The notes under the pieces: model-generated
Seen by the model: the letters and a program-made list of their open reading frames with translations, nothing else
Told to the model about the DNA's origin: nothing
Databases searched by the model: none
From: Candidatus Zixiibacteriota bacterium
GTDB lineage: Bacteria > Zixibacteria > MSB-5A5 > GN15 > JAAZOE01
Assembly (NCBI GenBank): GCA_036480375.1
Contig: JAZGGI010000035.1
Span: forward strand, 36,147 to 100,146
Length of the DNA stretch: 64,000 nucleotides
Direction of reading: 5' to 3'
Program-made: the position numbers and the translations under genes
In this document: piece after piece, positions 53,902 to 64,000 of the stretch
Numbering within the stretch: the stretch's first letter is position 1
How the letters are laid out: each line of letters starts with the position of its first letter

Positions 53902-54265
53902 AAACTGTCCTGTTGATGAAATATCGAATTTATCTGTTTTATCGATTCTATCTAATAATACAGACACAAAAGTAAAATGTCAAGATGAAAATGGAGCATA
54001 TTACCCATTAATTAGGATTAATATTATCTTGTTTTGGGGCCCGAAATAAGTGTAAATTTCCAAAATTCGGCAGCATATGACATCTTTACATGATTGCCAT
54101 TTTACATATTGAAGCAACTATATGCGGTAGCATGCTAATTCTTTGTATATTAAGAAATTACGAGTATCACTATTTTCGCGGAAAGGCGTTTTTTTCTTGC
54201 CGTAAGCCGTAAACATTTGTATTTTATTAGTTTGACTGATTATCGCCTTAATGGAGTTTGGCGTT
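53902..54265. other. Divergent intergenic region
   Basis: About 360 AT-rich bases between the regulator (minus) and the DUF721/gyrB genes (plus). It presumably carries both promoters. No repeated DnaA-box cluster or other origin sign was noticed. Confidence 0.4.
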
Positions 54266-56554
<2,289 letters not shown>

Positions 56555-56560
<6 letters not shown>

Positions 56561-57250
56561 TTTTGATATTGCAATCAGTTTTTTAACGACCTTGTCAACA
56601 TCTGTGGATGGATTGTGATCGGTAAGGTCTTTGCCCCATTTGTGAGCCTTGCGGCACTTTCTGGCATTTTTGATTGCGAAATCTGTCTTATCATAGATGC
56701 ATTTGCAAATCTCTTTTACAACTTTTTCTATATTGCCCTTTTTGGTATAACCGGCGTGGTGAGTTTTCAATCGACTTATTACTTGTTTATTATAATTGAA
56801 TCCGCTTGCGGTTTCTTCAAAGTGAAGGATAAACCAATATTCAAAGCATGAGTTACTCAGTATAAAGTTAATCTTATTTTTTTTGGCTAAAGAAGCAGCC
56901 CTTGGAATCGAATGATCTTTTGGCGTAATCTCTACATCTGTCACGCACCAGACAGAATTGTAAGGAGTATAAAAACTCTTCGCAAGTTTTTCTCTTTCAC
57001 TTAATGCACGCTGGACAACATTTATAGCCATCTCCCCCTTCGCAACAACTTTTACAACAATTCCCATTCTATATAGATCAAGTTTTTCTTTTAAATACTT
57101 AAAATAGGTTTCCTCAGTTTGGCCATGACATACAATCAAGATTGTTTGGCGCTGTTTCTTTTTTCCTGGTTTACGGACAAAATCAGCCCTACTCCTGAGC
57201 CTGTCTTTTTCTCTTTGTGCTCGCCTACTTCCCTCGTTTTTCAAACGCAA
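56555..57250 (-). CDS. rloB: RloB-family protein (TOPRIM-like)
   Basis: A 231-residue protein. Its basic N-terminus (RRAQREKDRLRSRADF) is followed by ILIVCHGQTEETYFKYLK, the conserved RloB glutamate motif, then VWCVTDVEITPKDH with the acidic pair, SNSCFEYWFILHFE and the C-terminal HNPSTDVDKVVKKLI. RloB proteins are predicted nuclease-like (TOPRIM) partners of AAA15 ATPases in restriction-linked and abortive-infection loci. It overlaps the ATPase gene by 26 bases and is thus tightly coupled. It would be the effector of the pair. Confidence 0.88.
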
Positions 57251-58526
57251 AATCCTTTATATTTGGGACGCCATGATATCGACCAGACATATAACCCTTA
57301 AAGATTGCTTCGCCCTTTCTTGGTTTATAGTCTAATAGGGGTGTTAGTTCTGAGGCTTGTATTTTATTTTTTTCAACAAACCAAATTTGATCCCGTCTTA
57401 GCAAATCATTTGATAGTAGTGTAACATCGTGAGTTGCGAATATTAATTGGGGCGATCCATTTTTTCGTGATGAATCATTAATCATCTTAATTAATGCTCG
57501 CGAAAGAAGTGGATGCAGACTTGATTCAATTTCATCAACAATTATTGTGGCATTATATTTTATAGCAAAAAGCCAAGGTCCCAATAAATCAAAAAATCTT
57601 TTTGTCCCGTCCGATTCGTCCTCATCAAGATCAAAAATAACTTCATTGCCTGTATCAGACATTCTATGAATAGTATTAATTTGAATGGGGGGATTTTCCT
57701 TCCACTCATTAATGATTTTTTTTCTAAGTTTTTCTGGAAAATCATCAGGCAAATTCTCAATATATTTATTTATATCTATTGGCGAGATTCGAATTCCTTC
57801 AATTCCCAAGTCAGCGGCATTTAATAACTTCGTTAATTCAGTTTTGGTAATATTCCACAATACTATATTTTTATTATCTTGTTCAAAGATGAAATCTTTA
57901 GGCGGAGATGTCATGTCATTGGTGTTGATAATAATTAAGTTCACCTTAAACCAATCGTAAATTTCAGTAAGGGCAGTATGCCCAAATTGAGCAGCAGTGG
58001 ATAAAAATAACGAATCGTTTCGGGTCACTCTTTTTATTCTTTGCTTCTCCCCTTTAAAAGACGGACCAAATTCAATAATAGACTTCCGTTTTCGCTTATC
58101 ATAAATCCGTTGGAACCATATTTGACTTCGATTTTTGGGGTAAGCAATTAACCATTCCTCCCGAATGGTTATTTTACCAGTTTTAAATCCATACTGATAT
58201 CTAATACCATCATGGATAAAAGTTATTTCAAACATGGTTACTTTTTTGGCGAGTTTACTATTTAGTAAAAATGGTTTAATTGGTTTGGGGGTGTTTGGCT
58301 CTATAGTTGCCGATTTTAAGATTATTGCACGCATATCTTTTATAGCGCGGATCAAATTACTTTTCCCGGACGCATTCGCACCATAAATACCGGCAGATTT
58401 TAAAAGTTTGAAATCGCCGACTTCGCAATAATTCTCTTTGAGTTCTTTATTTGAAGACGCAACCATGCTAAGAGTCTGCTCCTTGGCAAACGACCGGTAA
58501 TTTTTCACTTTGAAATCTATTATCAT
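57225..58526 (-). CDS. AAA15/RloA-like ABC-type ATPase
   Basis: A 433-residue ATPase of the SMC/ABC-like AAA15 family. Walker A is GANASGKSNLI (about 49-59), the signature region is DESDGTKRFFDLLG, Walker B is ATIIVDEIESSLHPLL, and a switch His is in LIFATHDVTLL. The central part is variable, as in OLD, RloA, AriA and AbiLi-type sensors. Base composition is more AT-rich than the neighbouring housekeeping gene gyrB. With RloB it forms a likely anti-phage or abortive-infection pair (AbiL-like), as inferred from family context. Confidence 0.9.
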   Translation of the reverse strand: MIIDFKVKNYRSFAKEQTLSMVASSNKELKENYCEVGDFKLLKSAGIYGANASGKSNLIRAIKDMRAIILKSATIEPNTPKPIKPFLLNSKLAKKVTMFEITFIHDGIRYQYGFKTGKITIREEWLIAYPKNRSQIWFQRIYDKRKRKSIIEFGPSFKGEKQRIKRVTRNDSLFLSTAAQFGHTALTEIYDWFKVNLIIINTNDMTSPPKDFIFEQDNKNIVLWNITKTELTKLLNAADLGIEGIRISPIDINKYIENLPDDFPEKLRKKIINEWKENPPIQINTIHRMSDTGNEVIFDLDEDESDGTKRFFDLLGPWLFAIKYNATIIVDEIESSLHPLLSRALIKMINDSSRKNGSPQLIFATHDVTLLSNDLLRRDQIWFVEKNKIQASELTPLLDYKPRKGEAIFKGYMSGRYHGVPNIKDFAFEKRGK

Positions 58527-59038
58527 TTTATCCTCACATACAACTAAACACGCATTTATACATATTACCCGCGTATTATGCTATTTGTTCCTGTGTATCG
58601 TCAAAATAACTGATATATTTGCAGAAAACAAGCAAAATATCCAATTTATTTGTCACTTATCGGGTTTTTACCATATTTTAAGGCATTTTAGGCCTAAAAT
58701 TGCGTAGTTTTTACAAAATTCCGTTAACTCCGCCATTATTTCCGAATCAATACACATTTTATAAGACAGGGTGGATTGATGCGATGAGTAAAATAAAACT
58801 GACTTTTGGATGTATTGGAGAAGGGGAGAATAAACGGATATTTTCCGATTTACCATCGATTTAAAAGGGTCAAAACTTTTCTTTAACAAAACGAACCCAA
58901 TGGGTGGGATACAAATATACCAATTGTAAAGCGACATCAATCGAATTTGGAGAGTGCACTCATCCAATCTGCTTTCACATTCAATCAATATTAGAAATAC
59001 ATTTAAGTATCAATGCAGAGATAATCTCACAACAATTG
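58527..59038. other. AT-rich gap between defence pair and patatin gene, no gene supported
   Basis: About 510 bases. A 106-codon minus-strand frame lies here but has no ribosome site or protein-family look. The promoter of the ATPase/RloB operon should lie near 58530-58650. Otherwise nothing is recognised. Confidence 0.45.
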
Positions 59039-59980
59039 TCAAACTATTGGTACGGGTTCCGGATGGAGTGCCTTTTTCGCAATTTCCCGACCGTTGTCAT
59101 AGATTCGCTTAATATCATTGGCGTTGAAATCAGTTAATTTGATATCGAGCGGTCCGGTGGGGCGGATAATCGTTAATTTCACATGGCGGTATCCTTCAAA
59201 GGGGCCGGATGTAACGGGACTTCCATCTTCGGGGCAGTGTTCGTTAATATACTGCGCCCATTCGATATCGTTGTTAACGGTTTCATTAACGACAATTTCC
59301 ATAATCCGTTCGGCAAATTCTTCCAGTTTTCCAAGATTAATGCTGGTCGCTGACAGGTCTTTGGGCTGACACAGAATACAAATAATCTCATCGGCGCCAT
59401 CCTCAATCGCTGGATTCAGGGTTGCCACATCGCGCACCCCTCCGTCCACGAACGGTTGTTTGGAAATCATCGAAACCGGCATAACAACCGGAATCGCGGT
59501 GCTGGCAATAATATATTTGACCAGGTTGGTTGTGGTCTTATCGGCCAAAATAAGTTTGCCGTTGGCAATGTTAACGGTGCCGGCTTTGTAAATAATGGGA
59601 GCGTTCTGGATATTTTCCTCAGTCATGATCGAATTAATCAGATCTCGCAATCTCTTTGTGTCGATCATGCCGTCAAATGTTGAAAATACTAAACTTTTCG
59701 CGAGTGAGAAAAAACCGTGTTTTTTGCCGATTTTATCAAACGACGTGATTTTCGTTCGCCAAAAATCAGCCAGCTCTTCCCCAATTTTGGGCCAGTCGAT
59801 ACTCTGACTTTGGGCAAAATCTCGCCCCGCTTTGTCGGCGAGAAAACCCCCATTAAGACTGCCAACAGAGATCCCATAAATGGCCGTAGGCTTAATTCCC
59901 GATTCGAGGACCTCTTGAATGGCCCCGGCCTGGAAGGCGCCTTTAATGGACCCTCCGCTTAAGACTAAAGCAGTTTTCAT
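59039..59980 (-). CDS. Patatin-like phospholipase
   Basis: A 313-residue serine hydrolase. The oxyanion motif GGSIKGAFQAG is followed by the nucleophile elbow GISVGSLNG (Ser about 41), and the catalytic Asp is in the PFVDGGVRD motif, so the Ser-Asp dyad is complete. It has no signal peptide. It is cytoplasmic, acting on membrane lipids. The gene lies within the segment bounded by the gyrB-tail copies. Patatins act either in lipid turnover or as lipid-degrading effectors of anti-phage systems; neither is proven here. Confidence 0.92.
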   Translation of the reverse strand: MKTALVLSGGSIKGAFQAGAIQEVLESGIKPTAIYGISVGSLNGGFLADKAGRDFAQSQSIDWPKIGEELADFWRTKITSFDKIGKKHGFFSLAKSLVFSTFDGMIDTKRLRDLINSIMTEENIQNAPIIYKAGTVNIANGKLILADKTTTNLVKYIIASTAIPVVMPVSMISKQPFVDGGVRDVATLNPAIEDGADEIICILCQPKDLSATSINLGKLEEFAERIMEIVVNETVNNDIEWAQYINEHCPEDGSPVTSGPFEGYRHVKLTIIRPTGPLDIKLTDFNANDIKRIYDNGREIAKKALHPEPVPIV

Positions 59981-60193
59981 AAATCTCCCCCAGGAAAAAA
60001 TTTTGATAATAGGTTGCGCACAAAATTCATTAGGATGATTTAAACTTATAATTTATGTTAATGATATTATGATATAAAGTCAAGTGAAAATAGTATATGT
60101 ATATCAGCGATAATGTTGAATAAACAAAACGTTTGGATTACAATTTGACAAGTGATGGGACGAATCCCACGCCCTGATGACTTAAGGCACCCG
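59981..60193. other. Non-coding segment with short repeat-like element
   Basis: About 210 bases before the second gyrB tail. Bases 60154-60177 (tgggacgaatcccacgccctgat) look like the complement of a stretch near 63779-63806; the similarity is partial. Confidence 0.3.
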
Positions 60194-60223
60194 GCAACCT
60201 ACATCCGGAATCTGGATGTGTAG
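60194..60223 (+). pseudogene. gyrB 3'-end fragment
   Basis: The codons read Ala-Thr-Tyr-Ile-Arg-Asn-Leu-Asp-Val-stop, equal to the gyrB C-terminus except Val to Ile. Four of 30 bases differ from the real gyrB tail: three are silent and one is conservative. The upstream sequence is not gyrB. It is a relic of a different gyrB allele. Confidence 0.85.
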
Positions 60224-60252
60224 TTGGCAGTACTTGTACGAGTTATTTACAT
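60194..60252 (+). repeat. gyrB tail, right copy of direct repeat
   Basis: A 59-base copy of 56502-56560, 3.69 kb away in the same orientation, extending 29 bases past the stop codon. Confidence 0.85.
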
Positions 60253-60483
60253 GATTTAATATTTTATAGGTCACCCACATTTTTCTTTCGAAAATTCCGT
60301 GTAATTAAACAAACCCGATTCGCATCCAGCAGATTGGGTGTGTTTTGTCATTATCTGGTTATTTACTACAAGATTGTTGGTGCTTACTGGCAACAAATGT
60401 AATTCATTAATGTAGATCGGTGTTCCGAGCGTTAGTAAGAAACTCGACAAAATTCTGATATTGGAATATAAGGTTGGGAAAAG
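60253..60483. other. Intergenic segment, no gene supported
   Basis: About 230 bases between the gyrB relic and the methyltransferase gene. A minus-strand 83-codon frame overlaps the start of the methyltransferase gene and is not called. Confidence 0.4.
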
Positions 60484-61221
60484 TTGACATCCTTGCATAA
60501 TAAAAATATTTTCAAAATTCATCCGTTTTATCGAAAAATAATCGCACCTTTAAGAAAATCAAAAATACTCAGTGGTTGCGTATTTGGTGTGAAAGTGTTT
60601 GATCCAAACCCAAAATATTATTGGGATTGGGTAACCTTATGCCTCCGGAAAGCTCTATCAAAAGAAAAATTGGAAATAAACAGTTTTTTGGATATGGGAT
60701 GCGGATTCCATGCAATTTTGTCACTGTATGCTTTTCATATGAAGTGCAGGTCAATTACTGCAATTGATATAATCCCCGATATCATAAAGTCAGCCAAAGG
60801 TTTTCTGGAGAGAAACGGCGTTAAGGCTGATGTCATTTTGAGCGATTTTGTCGATAGCATTCCGGGTAAGATATTTGATATCATTGCTTTTAACGCCGCC
60901 TATATTCCAGAAGAGTGGGGTAATATTCAAGGGATTAATAATAAATTGCCATTATCTCCGAAAGATCAGATTAAAACATGGTCAGGGGGCAGAGATGGTC
61001 TTGATTGCATTAGGAATTTTCTCGATAAAGTGCCAAAGGCTTTAACCTCCAATGGAAAGATCCTTCTTGGATTCAACAGTTATTACATAAGGGACGCAGA
61101 TGTTCGCGCAATTGTAGATGCAAATAAGTTATATGTTGACAATGTGATTACTCTTTCATTATTGCCCGCTATTGTTTTCTCTATTCGTAAAATAAACCAA
61201 GAGGGTTACGTCGATGAATAA
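60484..61221 (+). CDS. Class I SAM methyltransferase-like protein
   Basis: A 245-residue protein. Motif I is FLDMGCGFHAILSLYAFHMK (about 62-81), the acidic residue is in ITAIDIIPDIIKSAKGFLER, and the segment FDIIAFNAAYIPEEWG stands where HemK/PrmC-type enzymes have Asn-Pro-Pro-Tyr. Here it is Asn-Ala-Ala-Tyr, so amide methylation is doubtful. The start codon at 60484 is a TTG and a better start may exist. The frame overlaps the PP-loop gene by 8 bases. It is the first gene of the three-gene cassette. Confidence 0.75.
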   Translation: MTSLHNKNIFKIHPFYRKIIAPLRKSKILSGCVFGVKVFDPNPKYYWDWVTLCLRKALSKEKLEINSFLDMGCGFHAILSLYAFHMKCRSITAIDIIPDIIKSAKGFLERNGVKADVILSDFVDSIPGKIFDIIAFNAAYIPEEWGNIQGINNKLPLSPKDQIKTWSGGRDGLDCIRNFLDKVPKALTSNGKILLGFNSYYIRDADVRAIVDANKLYVDNVITLSLLPAIVFSIRKINQEGYVDE

Positions 61222-61963
61222 TAAGATAGCAGTTTTGTTCTCAGGCGGCAGCGACTCGACTCTGGCGGCTGCTATTGCAGCCGAGCGATTCCGCCAAGTA
61301 TATCTTGTCACCTTTCAGCATCCGTTTATGTTGCGCCATGACAAAATAAATATAAATATTTCAGCGCTTAGGAGAAAATATCCGGATTGTAACTTTATTT
61401 ATCATAAGGAAAAAATAAATTCCCTATACAAGCGACTGTATTTTGGGAAATATGTATCATATATCAAAAAATATGGAAGCATGGTAATACCGTGGATTTG
61501 CGGAGCCTGCAAATTATCAATGCACCTGAAAACAATCGCGTTTTGTGGCTCCAATAATATTTGCCACGTTTTTTGCGGAGCGCATGAAGAATCGGCCCAT
61601 ATTTTTCCGGCTCAAATGCCTAAGATTATAGAGAGAACTCAAAAGATATACCAAAACTATGGTATCGCATATGAAACTCCGGTATACCGAAAAGACAGGA
61701 CAGATAAGATATTATTTGATATGGGAATAATTCAAAATCCGAATGTTAAGCAGCAACATTTGATATACTCGACCCAGCACACTTGTTTGCTGGGAGTTTT
61801 GCTTCACGCGCATTCCCAAATTTATTATAAACCTTTATTCGGCCTGCCTCAATATCAAAGAAATGCGTATCGCTTTTTTTCTTCCAAAATTGAGGACATT
61901 GATATGGACACATTATTGCAGGGGATGGAAAATAATGGTAATTCTAGGCCTGAGCAATCTTGA
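61214..61963 (+). CDS. PP-loop ATP pyrophosphatase, QueC-like
   Basis: A 249-residue enzyme of the N-type ATP-PPase family. The PP-loop SGGSDSTLAAAIAAERF is at residues 10-26. WICGACKLSMHLKT (about 94-107) provides a CxxC as in QueC-like proteins, and further cysteines occur in CGSNNICHVFCGAH. Such enzymes adenylate a carbonyl or carboxylate and install nitrogen or sulfur. It is shorter and more diverged than housekeeping QueC, and no other queuosine gene is near. It overlaps both neighbours, so it works with the methyltransferase and carbamoyltransferase on one pathway. Confidence 0.8.
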   Translation: MNNKIAVLFSGGSDSTLAAAIAAERFRQVYLVTFQHPFMLRHDKININISALRRKYPDCNFIYHKEKINSLYKRLYFGKYVSYIKKYGSMVIPWICGACKLSMHLKTIAFCGSNNICHVFCGAHEESAHIFPAQMPKIIERTQKIYQNYGIAYETPVYRKDRTDKILFDMGIIQNPNVKQQHLIYSTQHTCLLGVLLHAHSQIYYKPLFGLPQYQRNAYRFFSSKIEDIDMDTLLQGMENNGNSRPEQS

Positions 61964-63635
61964 TAATTCATCAGCCGTGATACTTGGTGATGGCGATATA
62001 TTGGCTGCTTGCGAAGAGGAACGATTTACAAGAAAAAAACACGAAAAATCATTTCCAATAAATTCAATATGTAATTGTCTAAAGATCGCAGGCATCGAAA
62101 TAAGCGATGTCGATAATGTTGCGATAGGATGGATTCCTTATTCAGGTATTGCGCATCGCGTAATTTCTTCATTGATATTAACGGTCCGACAGCAATCCTG
62201 GAAGCGTAAAGCTTCTAAAGGAATTGGATATTTTCAGACGATCAAAGAACAGCTCTTGGCAGGGCGAATTTTGGAATCTAATTTTGGTGGCAAACGGCTT
62301 CCTGTACATTATGTGAATCATCATCTTGCCCACGCCTCCTGCGCATGTTTTCTTTCGCCTTTTGAAAAAGCCGCCTATATAACGCTCGATGGGACGGGCG
62401 AATATCAAACAAGTACCATGGGTACCTACTTGAATGGGCATCTACAGAGACTTTATCAAAATAAATATCCTGATTCCCTGGGTCATTTATACAGCGTATT
62501 TACATCGTTTTTGGGATTTACCCCCAATAGCGGAGAAGGCAAAGTAATGGGATTGGCCGCCTATGGAAATCCAACCTATGCAAGGAAAATAGCAAACCTA
62601 ATTGATTTTGATAAGAGATCTTACCACTTTATTCTTAGTCCCAAGTATTTCGATTATTCATCTTCTCTCTTACGCGAGTTTCCCCCGAAATTTCTGGATC
62701 TTTTCGGCGATCCGAGAATACCGGGAGAAGAGCTCAATGATCGTCATAGAAATATTGCCGCCAGTGTACAGTCGGTAGTTGAAGATATCGTCATTCGAAT
62801 GACGGATTTCTTACATAAAAAAACAAGGTTGGATAACATATGTTTGTCAGGCGGAGTGGCCTTAAATTGTGTGATGAACGCAAAAATCAAGGAAAAAACG
62901 TCATTTGAAAATATTTACGTTCCATCAGCTCCGTCAGATGCAGGAGTTTCTCTTGGAGCGGCGCTTTACCTGTTTCATAAATTTAATGGTCATCGACCAG
63001 ATATTAAAAATCTGGCTCCATTATGGGGTCCGGAATATGAGGATCAATACAAATCATTCCTTTTATCCAAACATGTTAAGTTCTCTATTGCCCCGAATCC
63101 TGAACAAAGAGCCGCGGAGCTTTTGTCCCGTGGGAAAATAATTGGCTGGTTCACGGGCAGAATGGAATTCGGTCCGCGAGCATTAGGCTCAAGGAGCATT
63201 ATCGCCCCCCCATTTCCTGAAAAAATGAAAGAAATTATCAATAAGCGAGTAAAATTCCGAGAGAATTTCCGTCCCTTTGCTCCAATAATATTAAAAGAAG
63301 ATGCTCCCGGATGGTTTGAAACTTATAATCATTCACCTAATATGAGTTTTGCTTTTCGAGTTGGAGAAGAATTTAGAAAGAAAATCCCGGCTGTTACTCA
63401 CGTAGACGGCAGAGCAAGGCTTCAGACTGTTGATGAGCGAATGAATCCCGGTCTCTTTCATATGCTTCTGCATTATAAAAAACTTACAGGAATTCCTGTC
63501 CTTCTTAATACTTCATTTAATAGGAAAGGCGAGCCTATTGTTTGTGACTTAAATGATGCATGGAATTGTTTCAGAAATTCTGAAATCGATTATCTGTTTA
63601 TTGATAAATATTTGATAGATCATGCAAATCTATAA
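61935..63635 (+). CDS. NodU/CmcH/TobZ-family carbamoyltransferase
   Basis: A 566-residue enzyme from ATG 61935, overlapping the PP-loop gene by 29 bases. The N-terminal ASKHA/Kae1-like domain has ILGLSNLDNSSAVILGDGDI, EEERFTRKKHEKSFP, the metal-binding NHHLAHASCACFLSPF and LDGTGE. The C-terminal YrdC-like part follows with SGGVALNCVMNAKI, MEFGPRALGSRSI and LLNTSFNRKGEPIV. These match O-carbamoyltransferases that use carbamoyl phosphate and ATP to modify antibiotics, Nod factors or sugars. The substrate here is unknown. Confidence 0.93.
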   Translation: MVILGLSNLDNSSAVILGDGDILAACEEERFTRKKHEKSFPINSICNCLKIAGIEISDVDNVAIGWIPYSGIAHRVISSLILTVRQQSWKRKASKGIGYFQTIKEQLLAGRILESNFGGKRLPVHYVNHHLAHASCACFLSPFEKAAYITLDGTGEYQTSTMGTYLNGHLQRLYQNKYPDSLGHLYSVFTSFLGFTPNSGEGKVMGLAAYGNPTYARKIANLIDFDKRSYHFILSPKYFDYSSSLLREFPPKFLDLFGDPRIPGEELNDRHRNIAASVQSVVEDIVIRMTDFLHKKTRLDNICLSGGVALNCVMNAKIKEKTSFENIYVPSAPSDAGVSLGAALYLFHKFNGHRPDIKNLAPLWGPEYEDQYKSFLLSKHVKFSIAPNPEQRAAELLSRGKIIGWFTGRMEFGPRALGSRSIIAPPFPEKMKEIINKRVKFRENFRPFAPIILKEDAPGWFETYNHSPNMSFAFRVGEEFRKKIPAVTHVDGRARLQTVDERMNPGLFHMLLHYKKLTGIPVLLNTSFNRKGEPIVCDLNDAWNCFRNSEIDYLFIDKYLIDHANL

Positions 63636-64000
63636 AATATCACAGTAGAAACGACACTCGTAGATTGTTTGGGTTCGATTCGTTAAGAGACAATCCATTC
63701 GGCTAAATCGACAAGCTTTGTTGCATCCAGCTGTACGACTCATTATAGGTGTCCCCAGACCAACGTATAGTTAAGGATATCAGGGCCCTGCGGTGTGCGT
63801 CCCACTGGTGTATTAAGAGAAGGTCATATCTCGAAAGCACAGGTGTCCCGCTGCTTGGGGCTTGTTGATAAACCCCTTTCGGGTGTTGCGGCAGGTCTTG
63901 ATTTTGTGAAAACAAAATTGTGACCTGACGTGTATCAAGAACTTACGATTCGAAATGTTTCCCCATTCTTTAGGCTGAAGATCATTTCAAGACTTTTTCA
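63636..64000. other. Unassigned end segment with hairpins, possible dispersed repeat
   Basis: About 365 bases with no supported gene. Bases about 63893-63935 form an inverted repeat around the loop gattttgtgaaaac (arms aggtc / gacct and attttg / caaaat), and aaacccctttcgggtgt is nearby. It may be part of a repeated element that continues beyond the window. Confidence 0.3.

Noticed and set aside
58668..58988. 106-codon minus-strand frame in the gap before the patatin gene
   Set aside because: AT-rich, no ribosome site, no recognisable motif; likely chance.
60271..60522. 83-codon minus-strand frame
   Set aside because: It overlaps the start of the methyltransferase gene and looks like chance.
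63703..63915. 70-codon minus-strand frame
   Set aside because: It lies in hairpin-rich, repeat-like DNA and has no ribosome site; more likely a repeat than a gene.

Overview
The window looks like a chromosomal segment of an uncultured Gram-negative bacterium of the FCB/PVC-neighbouring kind, most like candidate division Zixibacteria. This is an inference. It rests on five secreted proteins ending in near-identical dockerin-type repeats (Cys-Gly-Asp-Ala-Asn ... Gly-Asp-Ala-Val-Tyr-Leu-Ile-Asn), one protease ending in a FlgD/T9SS-like sorting domain, lipoprotein signals and outer-membrane-type proteins, and a respiratory gene set built on quinols, Fe-S proteins and multihaem cytochromes. No rRNA, tRNA or CRISPR was recognised, so the placement is not firm.

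Layout. 0-4 kb: a minus-strand signalling group (Ser/Thr kinase with PEGA domain, CsgG-domain/TPR protein, TPR lipoprotein), a small secreted gene broken by an in-frame TGA, and a CBS protein. 4.5-6.7 kb: first dockerin protein. 6.9-10.1 kb: Fe-S type Rrf2 regulator with a DsrM/DsrK-like membrane electron-transfer pair. 10.1-17.0 kb: a tight operon with a two-component system followed by hemE, hemN, hemH and a protoporphyrinogen oxidase. 17.2-21.1 kb: an EamA transporter and a Rieske / cytochrome b6-like / nonahaem cytochrome c complex. 21.3-31.9 kb: methyltransferase, two more dockerin proteins, GYD and HAD proteins, an OmpA-family protein and an outer-membrane-type protein. 32.3-41.2 kb: radical SAM protein, DinB protein, OPT transporter, a cohesin-plus-dockerin protein, a transposase remnant and a papain-type protease. 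41.5-49.3 kb: a secreted CxxC protein, an S4 protein, two SurA/PpiC-type chaperones, two small hypothetical genes and a fifth dockerin protein.

49.5-53.9 kb holds the most unusual module: a minus-strand cluster dsrC-like, dsrM-like, dsrK-like and a tandem double DsrC protein. The single DsrC keeps only the C-terminal cysteine, while the double DsrC keeps only the other redox cysteine, once in each half. Between this cluster and a Cys-rich MerR-like/receiver-like regulator lies a plus-strand sigma70-like promoter followed by a roughly 85-nt sequence that folds as a four-way cloverleaf and ends in a T-rich run. It is a candidate new small RNA.

54.2-56.5 kb: DUF721/DciA-like gene and gyrB. After gyrB the sequence becomes accessory: an AAA15-ATPase/RloB pair resembling AbiL/RloAB-type defence genes and a patatin-like phospholipase, then a second, diverged copy of the last nine gyrB codons plus stop and downstream bases (60194-60252). 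This marks a 3.7-kb cassette at a recombination hot spot. It is followed by an overlapping three-gene cassette (SAM methyltransferase-like, PP-loop ATPase, NodU/CmcH/TobZ-type carbamoyltransferase) of unknown product.

Taken together, the genes describe quinone-linked, haem- and Fe-S-rich respiration with a possible DsrC-type sulfur/thiol relay, an extensive secreted dockerin/cohesin protein set with the periplasmic chaperones to fold it, and a variable region beside gyrB.
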